Origin: DASUPK01 sp963831605
GTDB taxonomy: Bacteria; Actinomycetota; Thermoleophilia; Solirubrobacterales; 70-9
DNA: 64,000 nucleotides
Direction of reading: 5' to 3'
Assembly: GCA_963831605.1 (NCBI GenBank)
Contig: CAWHQR010000005.1
Location: 248,001-312,000, forward strand
This document shows, piece by piece, positions 25,281-36,271 of the stretch. Numbering within the stretch: the stretch's first letter is position 1; each line of letters begins with the position of its first letter. Under the pieces are notes generated by a model. That model saw only the letters and a list, made by a program, of their open reading frames with translations. It searched no databases and was not told the DNA's origin. The translations under genes were made by a program, and so were the position numbers.

Positions 25281-26357
25281 TTGGCATTCCTCGATGAGGG
25301 ACAAGACGACGTGGTCGTCACCGACGAGCCGGAACGCCCGAGACGCAGGGTCGGGGGGCCCCAACGGCGACGCCAGCAGTTCCTGGTCCGCCGCCTGATC
25401 GGCGTCGGTGTGGGTCTCGCCTTCCTGATCCTGATCGTGATCGGCATCAGGGGCTGCCTCCAGGCCCGCTCTGACCGCGCCCTGCGGAACTACGACTCGA
25501 GCGTCGCCACGATCATGCAGCAGTCCCAGCAGAGCGGCGAGGCCTTCTTCCAGCTGCTCAGCAACCCCAGCAGCTCGGGCTCGAGCTCCGTCGACGTCCA
25601 GAACCAGATCCTCGCCCAGCGGGACGCCTCCAGCAGCCTGCTGGACCGCGCCCAGAGCCTGAGCGTGCCCGGGCAGATGGGCGACGCGCAGGCGGCGGTC
25701 GAACAGACCCTGACACTCCGCCGGAACGCGCTCACCGCGATCGCCTCGAACGTGACCCAGGCCGCCGCCCGCACCCAGACCGCGGACGCGATCACCACGA
25801 TCTCCAACGCGATGGGATCCCTCTACGCCAGCGACATCCTCTGGACCCAGATCGGCAAGCCCGAGATCCAGAAGGTCCTGAAGGACGCGGGCGTCGACGG
25901 GCAGCCGCTGCCGCCGGGGAACTTCATGCCGGCCAATGCGACCGACTACCTCAACCAGGCCACGCTGGTCACGAAGCTCAACGCGATCACCGGGACCGCT
26001 CCGACCACCGGCGGGACCCATGGCCTGCAGCTCGACTCGACCACGATCGGGGGCACCACGTTGTCGGCCAGCGGAACGACGAACATCCCCTCCGACGCGA
26101 CGGAGATCGATATCGGCGTGACCAATTCGGGCAACAGCGACGAAACGGGGATCCGGGTCACCATCACCCTGGGGACCTCTTCGCTGACCGGTCAGCTGCC
26201 GTCCCTGAGCGCTGGTCAATCCGGCACGGTCAAGATCCCGCTCACCACGAAGCCGGCCCCGGGGACCTCGACACAGGTCCAGGTGGTCGTCAATCCCGTC
26301 CCCGGCGAGCAGATCACCACCAACAACACGGCCACCTACACGGTCGTCTTCGGCTGA
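25281..26357 (+). CDS. Membrane-anchored protein with CARDB-like C-terminal domain
   Basis: A 358-residue protein of unknown function. A charged cytoplasmic N-terminus (EPERPRRRVGGPQRRRQQ) is followed by one membrane helix (about 37-57, LIGVGVGLAFLILIVIGI), a helical outer part rich in Gln/Ser/Ala ('SSVATIMQQSQQSGEAFFQL', 'LDRAQSLSVPGQMGDAQAAV') and a beta domain of about 110 residues with 'EIDIGVTNSGNSDETGIRVT', like the CARDB/DUF11-type surface domains. A stalk-like envelope protein is likely. The start is TTG 25281 by frame limits; a GTG codon 12 residues later is an alternative. A CATACT box lies 11 nt upstream. Confidence 0.7.
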   Translation: MAFLDEGQDDVVVTDEPERPRRRVGGPQRRRQQFLVRRLIGVGVGLAFLILIVIGIRGCLQARSDRALRNYDSSVATIMQQSQQSGEAFFQLLSNPSSSGSSSVDVQNQILAQRDASSSLLDRAQSLSVPGQMGDAQAAVEQTLTLRRNALTAIASNVTQAAARTQTADAITTISNAMGSLYASDILWTQIGKPEIQKVLKDAGVDGQPLPPGNFMPANATDYLNQATLVTKLNAITGTAPTTGGTHGLQLDSTTIGGTTLSASGTTNIPSDATEIDIGVTNSGNSDETGIRVTITLGTSSLTGQLPSLSAGQSGTVKIPLTTKPAPGTSTQVQVVVNPVPGEQITTNNTATYTVVFG

Positions 26358-26385
26358 GCGACCGCCAGAGAGCTGGGCCGTAGCG

Positions 26386-27273
26386 GTGCGAGTCGCCTAT
26401 CTGGGTCCACGGGGCACCTTCAGCGAGGATGCCCTGCAGGCCGCCGTCCGGGAGGAGGCAATCGACCCCGTCCCGGCGGCCTCGGTCTATGACGCGATCC
26501 TCGCGGTCCGCGAGGGCGATGCCGATCGGGCGCTCGTCCCCTTCGAGAACTCGATCGAAGGTGCGGTCACAGCCACGCTCGACACCCTCGCCTTCGACGC
26601 CGACGGCCTCACCCTCGTCGGGGAGTACGACCTCCCGATCCGCCACTGCCTGATCGCTCGGGAGGAGATGCCGCTCGATCGCATCGAGGTCGTGATCTCC
26701 CACCCGCAGCCGAGCGCGCAGTGCGCCCGCTTCATCCGCGAGAACCTGCCGCAGGCCGAGGTCAGGGCGGCGCCCAGCACAGCCGACGCCGTGCGAACCG
26801 TCGCGGAGTCCGATGGGCCCTGGGCCGCGCTGGGGGCGGAATCCGCCGCCGTCCTCTACGGGGCGGCCGTGCTGCGTCACGGCGTCGAGGATGAGCCCGA
26901 CAACATCACCCGCTTCGTCTGGGTCGCCCCGGAGGGCACCGTACCCTCGGGCTCGGGGCCGTGGCGCACCTCACTCGTCTTCTCCGAGCTCGGCGAGGAT
27001 CATCCGGGCGCACTGGTCGACGCCCTCCAGGTGTTCTCGAGCCGCGAGATCAACCTGAGCAGGATCGAGTCGCGCCCGCTGCGGCGCGGCCTCGGCCGCT
27101 ACCAATTCTTCCTCGACGTGGAGGGAACCGCTGCGGACGAGCCGCTGACCGGCGCCATCGATGCGCTTCGCTCCAAGGCCGAGAACGTGCGGGTCCTGGG
27201 CAGCTGGCCGATCTCGGCGCCGCCCGGAGTTCCCGGGACCCGCGGCGGCGGACGCGAAGCGGAGCAGCCGTAG
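26386..27273 (+). CDS. pheA: Prephenate dehydratase
   Basis: A 295-residue monofunctional enzyme converting prephenate to phenylpyruvate for phenylalanine synthesis. The catalytic domain opens with 'VAYLGPRGTFSEDALQAA', includes 'VPFENSIEGAVTATLDTL', and has the active-site 'DNITRFVWVAP'. A C-terminal ACT domain follows ('TSLVFSELGEDHPGALVDAL', 'INLSRIESRPLRRGLGRYQF'), giving phenylalanine feedback inhibition through the ESRP motif. The GTG start at 26386 is 28 nt after the previous stop. Length is normal for the family, with a short extra Gly/Arg-rich C-terminus. Confidence 0.94.
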   Translation: MRVAYLGPRGTFSEDALQAAVREEAIDPVPAASVYDAILAVREGDADRALVPFENSIEGAVTATLDTLAFDADGLTLVGEYDLPIRHCLIAREEMPLDRIEVVISHPQPSAQCARFIRENLPQAEVRAAPSTADAVRTVAESDGPWAALGAESAAVLYGAAVLRHGVEDEPDNITRFVWVAPEGTVPSGSGPWRTSLVFSELGEDHPGALVDALQVFSSREINLSRIESRPLRRGLGRYQFFLDVEGTAADEPLTGAIDALRSKAENVRVLGSWPISAPPGVPGTRGGGREAEQP

Positions 27274-27291
27274 TGGTGCTGGGGGCTGCAC

Positions 27292-27297
27292 TACAAT
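27292..27297 (+). promoter_or_regulatory. -10-like box for HNH gene
   Basis: TACAAT, 10 nt before the ATG at 27308, with no Shine-Dalgarno sequence in between. This is consistent with a leaderless transcript starting near 27304. Confidence 0.45.
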
Positions 27298-27307
27298 CGC
27301 GCGGGAT

Positions 27308-27943
27308 ATGGGCAACGGGGCCACCGCACAGCAGGTTGCGGTCAACGGCCATGAGGCCGCTCACGAGAACGGCCGCGACCCCGCTCAGGATGGGGATGCC
27401 GACGCCGAGGTAGCGGTATCCGCAGCCCGCCGCCTGACCCGCGGGCGGGTGCTGGTCCTGAACGCAAGCTATGAGCCGCTCAACGTGTGCACGGTGCGGC
27501 GCGCCCTGGTCCTGCTGCTCAAGGAGAAGGCCGAGGTCCTCGAGCACGGCGATGGCGTCCTCCGCTCCGAGACGATGCGCCTGGACCAGCCGGAGGTCAT
27601 CCGCCTGGTCAGCTTCGTCCGTGTCCCCCGCGACATCCACCGCCGCCGGATCACCCGAAAGGCCGTCCTCGCGCGGGACGGCTGGACCTGCCAGTACTGC
27701 GGCTCGAGCAAGCCGGCCCTGACCGTCGACCATGTGATCCCGCGCAGCCGCGGCGGTGAATCCGTCTGGGAGAACATCGTCGCGTCCTGCGCGCCATGCA
27801 ACCGCAAGAAGGGCAACCGCCTCCCCCACGAGATCAGGATGCACCCGAAGCGCAATCCGCGCCCGCCGGGCCCGACGGTCTTCATCCGGATCGCAGCCCC
27901 GAGGACTCCCATCACCTGGGAGCCCTACCTCCTCACGGCCTAG
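27308..27943 (+). CDS. HNH endonuclease family protein
   Basis: A 211-residue protein. After a low-complexity N-terminus (about 40 residues), the conserved block 'RVLVLNASYEPLNVCTVRRA' begins, typical of the widespread chromosomal HNH family. The nuclease domain has zinc Cys pairs 'CQYCG' and 'CAPCN' around the core 'TVDHVIPRSRGGESVWENI' with the catalytic DH and N. It should bind and cut or nick DNA; its cellular role is not established, and it is not linked to any mobile element here. The ATG at 27308 has a TACAAT box just upstream and no ribosome site. Converges on gyrA 5 nt away. Confidence 0.88.
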   Translation: MGNGATAQQVAVNGHEAAHENGRDPAQDGDADAEVAVSAARRLTRGRVLVLNASYEPLNVCTVRRALVLLLKEKAEVLEHGDGVLRSETMRLDQPEVIRLVSFVRVPRDIHRRRITRKAVLARDGWTCQYCGSSKPALTVDHVIPRSRGGESVWENIVASCAPCNRKKGNRLPHEIRMHPKRNPRPPGPTVFIRIAAPRTPITWEPYLLTA

Positions 27944-27948
27944 CCGGG

Positions 27949-30750
27949 TTACTTCCTGCGCTTCTTGCGCTGCGACTCGGCCCGCTGCTTTGCCGTCGCC
28001 GTGTGCTTGGGCTTCACCTTGGGCTTCGCCGGCTTTGACACGCTCGCCCGCTTCGCGGCGGTCTTGGCATTCGGCTTGGAGCTCCCGGTCTTGCTCCTGG
28101 GCTTCGGCTTAGCCTTGGGCGCGCTCGCGCTGGACCCGGAGCTCCTGGTCACCTTGGCCTCGCCGTTACCGGCGGCTTCGGCGGCCGCTGCCTCCTCCGC
28201 GACGGTCTCCGCGGTCGGCGCGTCGTCCTCGACGAGGGGCTCGGTGGCGGCGTCGCCGTTGCCGTTGGTATCGGTCGACTCCACCACGAGGGCGACGGCG
28301 CTGACCCGGTCACCCTTCTTCAGGTTCATCACCCGAACGCCCTGGGTGGGGCGACCCATGCGGGAGATCCCCTCGACCGCGTTGCGCTGCACCATCCCGG
28401 TCTGCGAGATGAAGATCAGCTCCTGCCCCTCGCGAACGACCCGGGCGCCGGCGAGCCCACCCTTCTTCGCCGTCAACTTCGCCGTCAGCACGCCCTTGCC
28501 ACCACGGCCCTTGATCGGGTACTCGGAGATCGAGGTCCGCTTGCCGTAGCCGTTGTCGGTGACGACGAGCAGCTCCCCCTTCCTGTCCTGGTTGTCGACG
28601 ACATCGAGCGAGAGGACCTCGTTGCCCTTGTCAGCGACGTTCATCCCCTTGACCCCGGCCGTGCCGCGTCCCATCGGGCGCGCCAGCTTCTCGTTGAACC
28701 GGATCGCATGGCCGGACTTGGAGACCATCATGAGGTCGTCCTTGCCCGAGCTCATCCGCACCCGGACCAGCTCGTCGCCCTTGCGGATGTTGATCGCGAT
28801 GATCCCGTCCGCGCGAATCGGGGTGTCGTAGTCCTTGAACGGCGTCTTCTTGACCATGCCCTGGGAGGTGGCGAAGACGAGGTACTTTCCCTCGGAGAAG
28901 TCCCTGGTGGGAATCACCGACATCACCTTCTCCTTCTCCCTCAGGGGCAGGAAGTTCGCCAGCGCACGGCCTCGCGAGGTACGACTGCCCTCGGGCAGCT
29001 CGTACACCTTCTGCCGGTAGACCTTCCCCTGGTTGGTGAAGAAGAGGAGGTAGTCGTGCGTCGAGCAGACGTGCAGGTGCTCGATGTAGTCGCCGTCCTT
29101 CATGTTCATCCCCATCACACCTCGGCCGCCACGGCGCTGCTGGCGATAGGTGTCGAGCGGGGTCCGCTTGGCGTAGCCGGAGGCGGTGATCGAGACGACC
29201 ATCTGCTGGTCGGCGATCACGTCCTCGATGTCGAGATCGCCTTCGGAGGCCGTGATATCGGTGCGGCGATCGTCGCCGTATTTCTCCGCGATCTCCTTGA
29301 GCTCGGTCTTGACCAGGCCGAGGATCTTCTTCTCGTCGGCGAGAATCGCGCGGAGCTCCTTGATCAGCTTGGTGAGCTCGGCGTGCTCGGTCTTGATCTT
29401 GCCGGCCTCGAGCGCGGTGAGGCGCTGCAGGCGCATATCGAGGATCGCCTGCGCCTGGGCCCGGCTCAGCTTGAACTTCTTGATCAGACCGTCGCGTGCC
29501 GTGTCCGGGTCCTTGGAGGCGCGGATCAGCTTGATCACGGCGTCCAGGTTCTTGAGGGCGATCAGCAGCCCCTCGAGGATGTGTGCGCGCGCCTCCGCGC
29601 GGGCCAGCTGATGCTGCGTCCGCCGTGTGATGACCTCCCTCTGGTGGCCGACGTACTCCTCGACCAGCTCGCGGAGGCCCAGGGTCTTCGGCACGCCGTC
29701 GACCAGCGCGACCATGTTGATCCCGAACGCCTGCTGCATCGCGGTCCGCTTGTAGAGCTGGTTGAGCACGACCTGGGCGGGATCGCCGCCACGCTTCAGC
29801 TCGATCACCAGGCGCATCCCGGTCCGGTCCGACTCGTCGCGGAGGTCAGAGATCCCGGTGATCTTCTTGTCGCGAACGAGGTCGGCGATCTTGGCGATCA
29901 GGCCGCCCTCCCCACCCTTCTTCACCATGAATGGCAGCTCGGTGACGATGATCGCCTCCTTGCCGCCCTTCATCGGCTCGACGTGCGCCTTGGCGCGGAC
30001 CTTCACCGAACCGCGGCCCGAGCTGTACGCGTCGCGGATCCCCTGCTTCCCCATGATCGTGCCGCCGCCGGGGAAGTCCGGGCCCTTGACGTGCTTCATC
30101 AGGCCGTTCAGGGCGATCTCGGGGTCGTCGATGTAGGCGTTGACGGCGGCGATCACCTCGCGGAGGTTGTGCGGGGGGATGTTGGTCGCCATGCCGACCG
30201 CGATCCCGGTGGCGCCGTTGACCAGCAGGTTCGGGAAGCGCGCCGGCAGCAGGACCGGCTCGCGCGTGGACTCGTCGTAGTTGGGCCCGAAATCGACCGT
30301 GTCCGCGTCGATGTCGCGGAGCATCTCCGTGGCCAGCGGCCCGAGGCGCGCCTCGGTGTACCGCATGGCCGCCGGCGGATCGTCGTCGATCGAGCCGAAG
30401 TTGCCCTGGCCATCGACCAGCGGGTAGCGCAGGGCGAAGTCCTGCGCCATGCGCACCAGCGTCTCGTAGATCGCCGAGTCCCCGTGCGGGTGGTACTTGC
30501 CCATCACCTCGCCGACGATGAACGCGCACTTCCGGTACGCCCGGTTGGGCTGCAGCCCGAGGTCGTGCATCGCGTAGAGGACCCGCCGGTGGACGGGCTT
30601 GAGGCCATCGCGCACGTCGGGCAGGGCGCGCCCGACGATCACGCTCATCGCGTAGTCGAGATACGAGGAGCGCATCTCCTTCTCGAGCTCGCGCTCCTCG
30701 ATCTTGCCGTGCAGCGCCGTGTCGAGGGTGTTCTGATCTCCGTCAGCCAT
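27949..30750 (-). CDS. gyrA: DNA gyrase subunit A
   Basis: A 933-residue type IIA topoisomerase subunit that breaks and rejoins DNA. The N-terminal part has 'LDYAMSVIVGRALPDVRDGL', the quinolone region 'YHPHGDSAIYETLVRMAQDF' and the catalytic Tyr in 'AAMRYTEARLGPL'. The GyrA-box 'QQRRGGRGVMGMNMKDGD' marks it as gyrase rather than topoisomerase IV, and six beta-pinwheel repeats follow. The last about 120 residues are an unusual Ala/Lys/Pro/Ser-rich basic tail ('KAKPKPRSKTGSSKPNAKT') ending RKKRRK. ATG 30748-30750 is chosen over upstream codons because of a GGTGAG ribosome site and family length. Confidence 0.96.
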   Translation of the reverse strand: MADGDQNTLDTALHGKIEERELEKEMRSSYLDYAMSVIVGRALPDVRDGLKPVHRRVLYAMHDLGLQPNRAYRKCAFIVGEVMGKYHPHGDSAIYETLVRMAQDFALRYPLVDGQGNFGSIDDDPPAAMRYTEARLGPLATEMLRDIDADTVDFGPNYDESTREPVLLPARFPNLLVNGATGIAVGMATNIPPHNLREVIAAVNAYIDDPEIALNGLMKHVKGPDFPGGGTIMGKQGIRDAYSSGRGSVKVRAKAHVEPMKGGKEAIIVTELPFMVKKGGEGGLIAKIADLVRDKKITGISDLRDESDRTGMRLVIELKRGGDPAQVVLNQLYKRTAMQQAFGINMVALVDGVPKTLGLRELVEEYVGHQREVITRRTQHQLARAEARAHILEGLLIALKNLDAVIKLIRASKDPDTARDGLIKKFKLSRAQAQAILDMRLQRLTALEAGKIKTEHAELTKLIKELRAILADEKKILGLVKTELKEIAEKYGDDRRTDITASEGDLDIEDVIADQQMVVSITASGYAKRTPLDTYRQQRRGGRGVMGMNMKDGDYIEHLHVCSTHDYLLFFTNQGKVYRQKVYELPEGSRTSRGRALANFLPLREKEKVMSVIPTRDFSEGKYLVFATSQGMVKKTPFKDYDTPIRADGIIAINIRKGDELVRVRMSSGKDDLMMVSKSGHAIRFNEKLARPMGRGTAGVKGMNVADKGNEVLSLDVVDNQDRKGELLVVTDNGYGKRTSISEYPIKGRGGKGVLTAKLTAKKGGLAGARVVREGQELIFISQTGMVQRNAVEGISRMGRPTQGVRVMNLKKGDRVSAVALVVESTDTNGNGDAATEPLVEDDAPTAETVAEEAAAAEAAGNGEAKVTRSSGSSASAPKAKPKPRSKTGSSKPNAKTAAKRASVSKPAKPKVKPKHTATAKQRAESQRKKRRK

Positions 30751-30792
30751 CGCTCTCACCGCCCGCGATAGCCGGCGCATCTCTGCGTCCTC

Positions 30793-30846
30793 GCTCGATC
30801 GCCTCGCTCACGTACTTGACACGTACGCTCGCTTCGTCGATCGAGC
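30793..30846. repeat. Inverted repeat in the gyrB-gyrA spacer
   Basis: GCTCGATCG (30793-30801) and CGATCGAGC (30838-30846) are perfect 9-nt inverted arms. Within them CGTAC and GTACG can also pair. This 54-nt structure lies in the 185-nt non-coding spacer between gyrB and gyrA, so it could be an intercistronic hairpin, a processing site or an operator for a separate gyrA promoter. Confidence 0.5.
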
Positions 30847-30935
30847 TGCGTCCTTGACCTGCTTGGCTCTCGCGAGCGGCGGTGGTCGTGGACCGAATAA
30901 GCGTTTCTCCGCGGGTGGCGGCCGGAACGCCATGC

Positions 30936-33478
<2,543 letters not shown>

Positions 33479-33571
33479 TCAGCTTCCTTTCAGTTCCATC
33501 AGGGGATGCCTCGACCTTCGTGACCCGGCTCGGAGAGTCCTCGCGGGCAAGGGGGTCGGGGTCTCACACAA

Positions 33572-33587
33572 GTAGACATAAGTCTAC
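33572..33587. promoter_or_regulatory. Operator-like palindrome upstream of gyrB
   Basis: GTAGAC-ATAA-GTCTAC is a perfect 6-nt inverted repeat with a 4-nt spacer, about 94 nt upstream of the gyrB GTG and downstream of dciA. It resembles a dimeric repressor site. Its factor is unknown. Confidence 0.45.
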
Positions 33588-33637
33588 CAGCCGAGAGCAG
33601 CGGAAATTGCGCCAAAGGCACATAAAAGCCCTGCAAA

Positions 33638-33961
33638 TCATGCATAAGGAGAAACTTCGCCGGCAGCACCCGAAGCGGTGAAGCGAATAGCCTCCAAAGT
33701 GGCCCAATCGGGCAGATTTGCCCTCACCTGATCGAGGATCTGGGCACCGAGCAGGTCGAGCTCCTGGGCCCAGGTGGCCGAACGGCACGCCACGGTGACC
33801 ACGCCGTCGCGCTCGGACACCGGCGCCGCCTCGCGCGCCACCGCTTCACCCACCGCCCCCGGCCAGGCGCTCTGCACCGTGGCGAGCAGGGTGGCCGGCT
33901 CGGCGCCCTGCAGGACGGTCTCGAGGGCGGCGCCGATCGGGCGCGGCGCCCGGCGGCCCAT
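33638..33961 (-). CDS. dciA: DciA/DUF721 family protein, helicase loader
   Basis: A 107-residue protein of the DUF721 family. 'VLQGAEPATLLATVQSAWPG', 'VTVACRSATWAQELDLLGAQ' and 'ILDQVRANLPDWATLEAIRF' cover the characteristic KH-like fold with its Trp. DciA loads the replicative helicase DnaB in bacteria that lack DnaC, and the recF-dciA-gyrB order is standard in actinobacteria. Its ATG (33959-33961) touches the recF stop by one base. Gene length is on the short side of the family, which lacks the disordered tail found elsewhere. Confidence 0.85.
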   Translation of the reverse strand: MGRRAPRPIGAALETVLQGAEPATLLATVQSAWPGAVGEAVAREAAPVSERDGVVTVACRSATWAQELDLLGAQILDQVRANLPDWATLEAIRFTASGAAGEVSPYA

Positions 33962-35041
33962 CAGGCGGCCCTCAGTGCCGGCTCTGCCGACAGGGTGCCC
34001 TCGCAGACCTCGATGCGAAGGGCGCTCGCCGAAGGCACGTGGGCGGTCTCCGTGGCGCTGATCACCGACTGGCCGGCGCCCTCGAGCAGCGAGACCAACA
34101 GCCTGCGATGCCCCTCATCGAGCTCGCTCATCACGTCGTCGAGCAGCATCAGGGGCGCTGCGCGGCCGGCCTCGAGCAGCGCCTCGCGTTCCGCGAAGAG
34201 CAGCGCGAGCAGGGCGAGGCGCTGCTGGCCCTGCGACGCGAAGCGGCGGAGTGGCCGGGTGGCGAGCCGAATCTCGATCTCATCGAGCTGCGGCCCATAG
34301 GAGGTGTAGGCGCGACCCAGGTCCACCTCTCGGCGGCGGGCAAGCTCGGCCGCCAGCTCGTCTCCCCCCACCGGGGCCCGTGGCCGGTACGAGATCTCCG
34401 CCTCGTCGAGCCCGAGCCTCCCGGCGAGCTCGGCGAACCGGCCGGTCAGCGCCGCGACCGCCTCCCCCCTGGCCTCGATCAGCGGCGCCGCCTCCTCCGC
34501 CAGGCGCTCGTCCCATGAGGGCAGCGAGTCCGGATTGCCCAGGCCGGCCCGGACCCTCGCGACCAGGGCGTTTCGCTGCGCAAGCGTGCGGCCGAAGCGG
34601 GTTCGAAGATCGGCGCGAGCCGGCCAGAGTGCTCCGCAGAGGCGATCGAGATGCGCGCGGCGATGGGCGGGCGCACCCTTGACCAGCGCCAATCGATCCG
34701 GGTGGAAGACGCTCACCAGCGGACGCTCGTTCGAGCCGGCGAGCGGGCGTCCGGAGAGCAGATGACGACGCTCCCCGGAGCGATCGAGGGCGGCGAGCAG
34801 GGAGCCGCCCTTCGGCCAGCTCCAGCTCGACACGAGCCCCGTCGGTTCCGTAGCGGATCAGGTCGCGATCGTTCCCGGTCCGGAAGGACCGGCCGGTCAG
34901 GCCGAAGTAGACCGCCTCGAGGAAGTTCGTCTTGCCGGCGCCGTTGGGCCCATGAACGACCACGACGCCCGCGTCGATCGCGGTGCGCGCCTCGACGAGG
35001 TTGCGAAAGCCGCGGCACTCGACGGCGCGGACGACCGGCAT
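33961..35041 (-). pseudogene. recF: DNA replication/repair protein RecF, apparent frameshift
   Basis: The ATG at 35039-35041 starts a RecF N-terminus: 'RAVECRGFRNLVEARTAI' and the Walker A loop 'VVVHGPNGAGKTNFLEAVYF'. After 'GARVELELAEG' (about 34805) that frame turns into nonsense. The +2 frame picks up 'GSLLAALDRSGERRHLLSG' and runs to TGA 33961 with 'ALVKGAPAHRRAHLDRL', the ABC signature-like 'FASQGQQRLALLALLFA' and Walker B 'LMLLDDVMSELDEGHRRLL'. Restoring one base in the CCC run at 34808-34810 gives a normal protein of about 360 residues. RecF loads RecA at gaps. Since it lies between dnaN and gyrB as expected, a sequencing error is at least as likely as real loss. Confidence 0.85.
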
Positions 35042-35084
35042 AAATCGCGTGGCTCCTCCGCTTCGCGTCCGGGGCCCCCTCTCG

Positions 35085-36188
35085 TTATACGTTGAGGCGA
35101 ATCGGCATCACCAGGTAGCTGAAGTCGTCCTCTGCCGACGGCTCCAGCAGACCGGGCCGCAGCGGCGAGATCAGCTTGAGCAGCACCTCGTCCGAGTCGA
35201 TCGACTCGAGGCCGTCCCGGACGAACTCCGGGTTGAATCCGATCTCGAGCAGCTCGCCCGAATAGGGCGCCGGCAGCGCCTCGCGGGCGTCCCCCAGGTC
35301 GGGTGTCTCGGCGGAGACCACGAGCTCGCCTTCCGAGAACGAGAGCCGCAGCGCCGCGTTGCGCTGCGCGAGCTGCGAGACGCGCCTGGTGACCTCGAGC
35401 AGCTCGGCACGCGGCAGCTTCACCTCGTGCTCGTAGGACTCCGGCAGGAGCTGGGAATGGTTCGGGAACTGACCATCGATCAGGCGCGAGCTCAGCGAGG
35501 TCGGTCCGACGCGGAAGATCGCCTGGTTGCGGGTCAGCCAGACGCTCAGCGTCTCCTCACCGCCCGCTTCGATCAGCCGCGCCAGCTCACGCAGGGCGCG
35601 AGCGGGCACATTGGCCTCGAGCCGCTCGGCCACCGACGACTCGAGCTTCGTCCTCTTCACGGCGAGCCGATAGGAGTCAGTGGCGACCATCGTCATCTCG
35701 TCGCCCTCGACGGTGACCAGCACACCCGTCAGAACCGGCCGGGCCTCGTCCCGCGAGGCCGCGCGCGCGACCCGGTTGATGGTGTCGCGGAGCGGGGCTG
35801 CCGGCAGCTCCACCGGATCGCCCTCCGTCTCGGGGAAACGCGGGAAGTCGTCCGCGGACATGGTGCGCAGGTGGAACCGCGAGGAGCCCGCGCTGATCTC
35901 GATGTCGCGTTCGGCCTCACGCAGGGTGAGGCTGACCGGGCCATCGGGAAGCGAGCGGGCCACCTCGACGAGGAGCCGGCCCGGCAGCACCACCGAGTCC
36001 CCGCCCTCGACCTCACCGTCGAGCCCGACCTCGAGGCCCAGCTCCATGTCCGTGGCGCGGAGGCGCGCGGCGCCGTTGGTCGTGATCAGGATCCCCGATA
36101 GAGCCTGCAGGGCGGCCCGGGCCGAGACGGCTCGGGAGACGACGAGGAGCGCATCGAGAAGCGATTGCCTTGTGGTGTTGATCTTCAT
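35085..36188 (-). CDS. dnaN: DNA polymerase III sliding clamp, beta subunit
   Basis: A 367-residue sliding clamp forming a ring that holds the replicative polymerase on DNA. It starts 'MKINTTRQSLLDALLVVSRA' at ATG 36186-36188 and shows three repeats of the clamp fold: 'LSGILITTNGAARLRATDME', 'VLTGVLVTVEGDEMTMVATD' plus 'SYRLAVKR', and the conserved end 'EDDFSYLVMPIRLNV', matching the typical MPMR/L C-terminus. An earlier ATG at 36275 is rejected: its extra 29 residues are not conserved and would cover the DnaA-box region. Confidence 0.95.
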   Translation of the reverse strand: MKINTTRQSLLDALLVVSRAVSARAALQALSGILITTNGAARLRATDMELGLEVGLDGEVEGGDSVVLPGRLLVEVARSLPDGPVSLTLREAERDIEISAGSSRFHLRTMSADDFPRFPETEGDPVELPAAPLRDTINRVARAASRDEARPVLTGVLVTVEGDEMTMVATDSYRLAVKRTKLESSVAERLEANVPARALRELARLIEAGGEETLSVWLTRNQAIFRVGPTSLSSRLIDGQFPNHSQLLPESYEHEVKLPRAELLEVTRRVSQLAQRNAALRLSFSEGELVVSAETPDLGDAREALPAPYSGELLEIGFNPEFVRDGLESIDSDEVLLKLISPLRPGLLEPSAEDDFSYLVMPIRLNV

Positions 36189-36271
36189 GGCCTGTTGGTC
36201 TTCGGCTTCCCTAGGAGTAGTAAGGGTTGTGGATGGCGTGGATATGTGGACAGCCTCCTCTGTCGATTCTT
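36189..36271. other. dnaA-dnaN intergenic region, candidate oriC or dnaA/dnaN control region
   Basis: 83 nt with three tandem, same-orientation DnaA-box-like 9-mers at 36228-36236, 36237-36245 and 36245-36253. In actinobacteria oriC usually lies between dnaA and dnaN, and genes diverge from this neighbourhood. The region is short for a complete origin, so other elements may lie in the dnaA-rpmH gap (37637-37871), where I see no strong box but two A/T-richer patches. Confidence 0.5.
36228..36253 (-). promoter_or_regulatory. Three tandem DnaA-box-like 9-mers
   Basis: On the minus strand these read CCATCCACA, ATATCCACG and CTGTCCACA. Against TTATCCACA they have 2 and 2 mismatches, and against the actinobacterial TTGTCCACA the last has 1. 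Contiguous, co-oriented spacing makes chance unlikely. Confidence 0.6.

Noticed and set aside
25242..26219. A 325-codon open frame antisense to the 25281-26357 gene
   Set aside because: The plus-strand frame has a membrane helix, coherent domain layout and better codon usage; the minus frame has shadow-type composition.
28708..30771. A 687-codon open frame antisense to gyrA (and a similar one, 31335-33575, antisense to gyrB)
   Set aside because: Both mirror strongly conserved genes, have repetitive Leu/Asp/Val/Arg composition and no recognisable domains.
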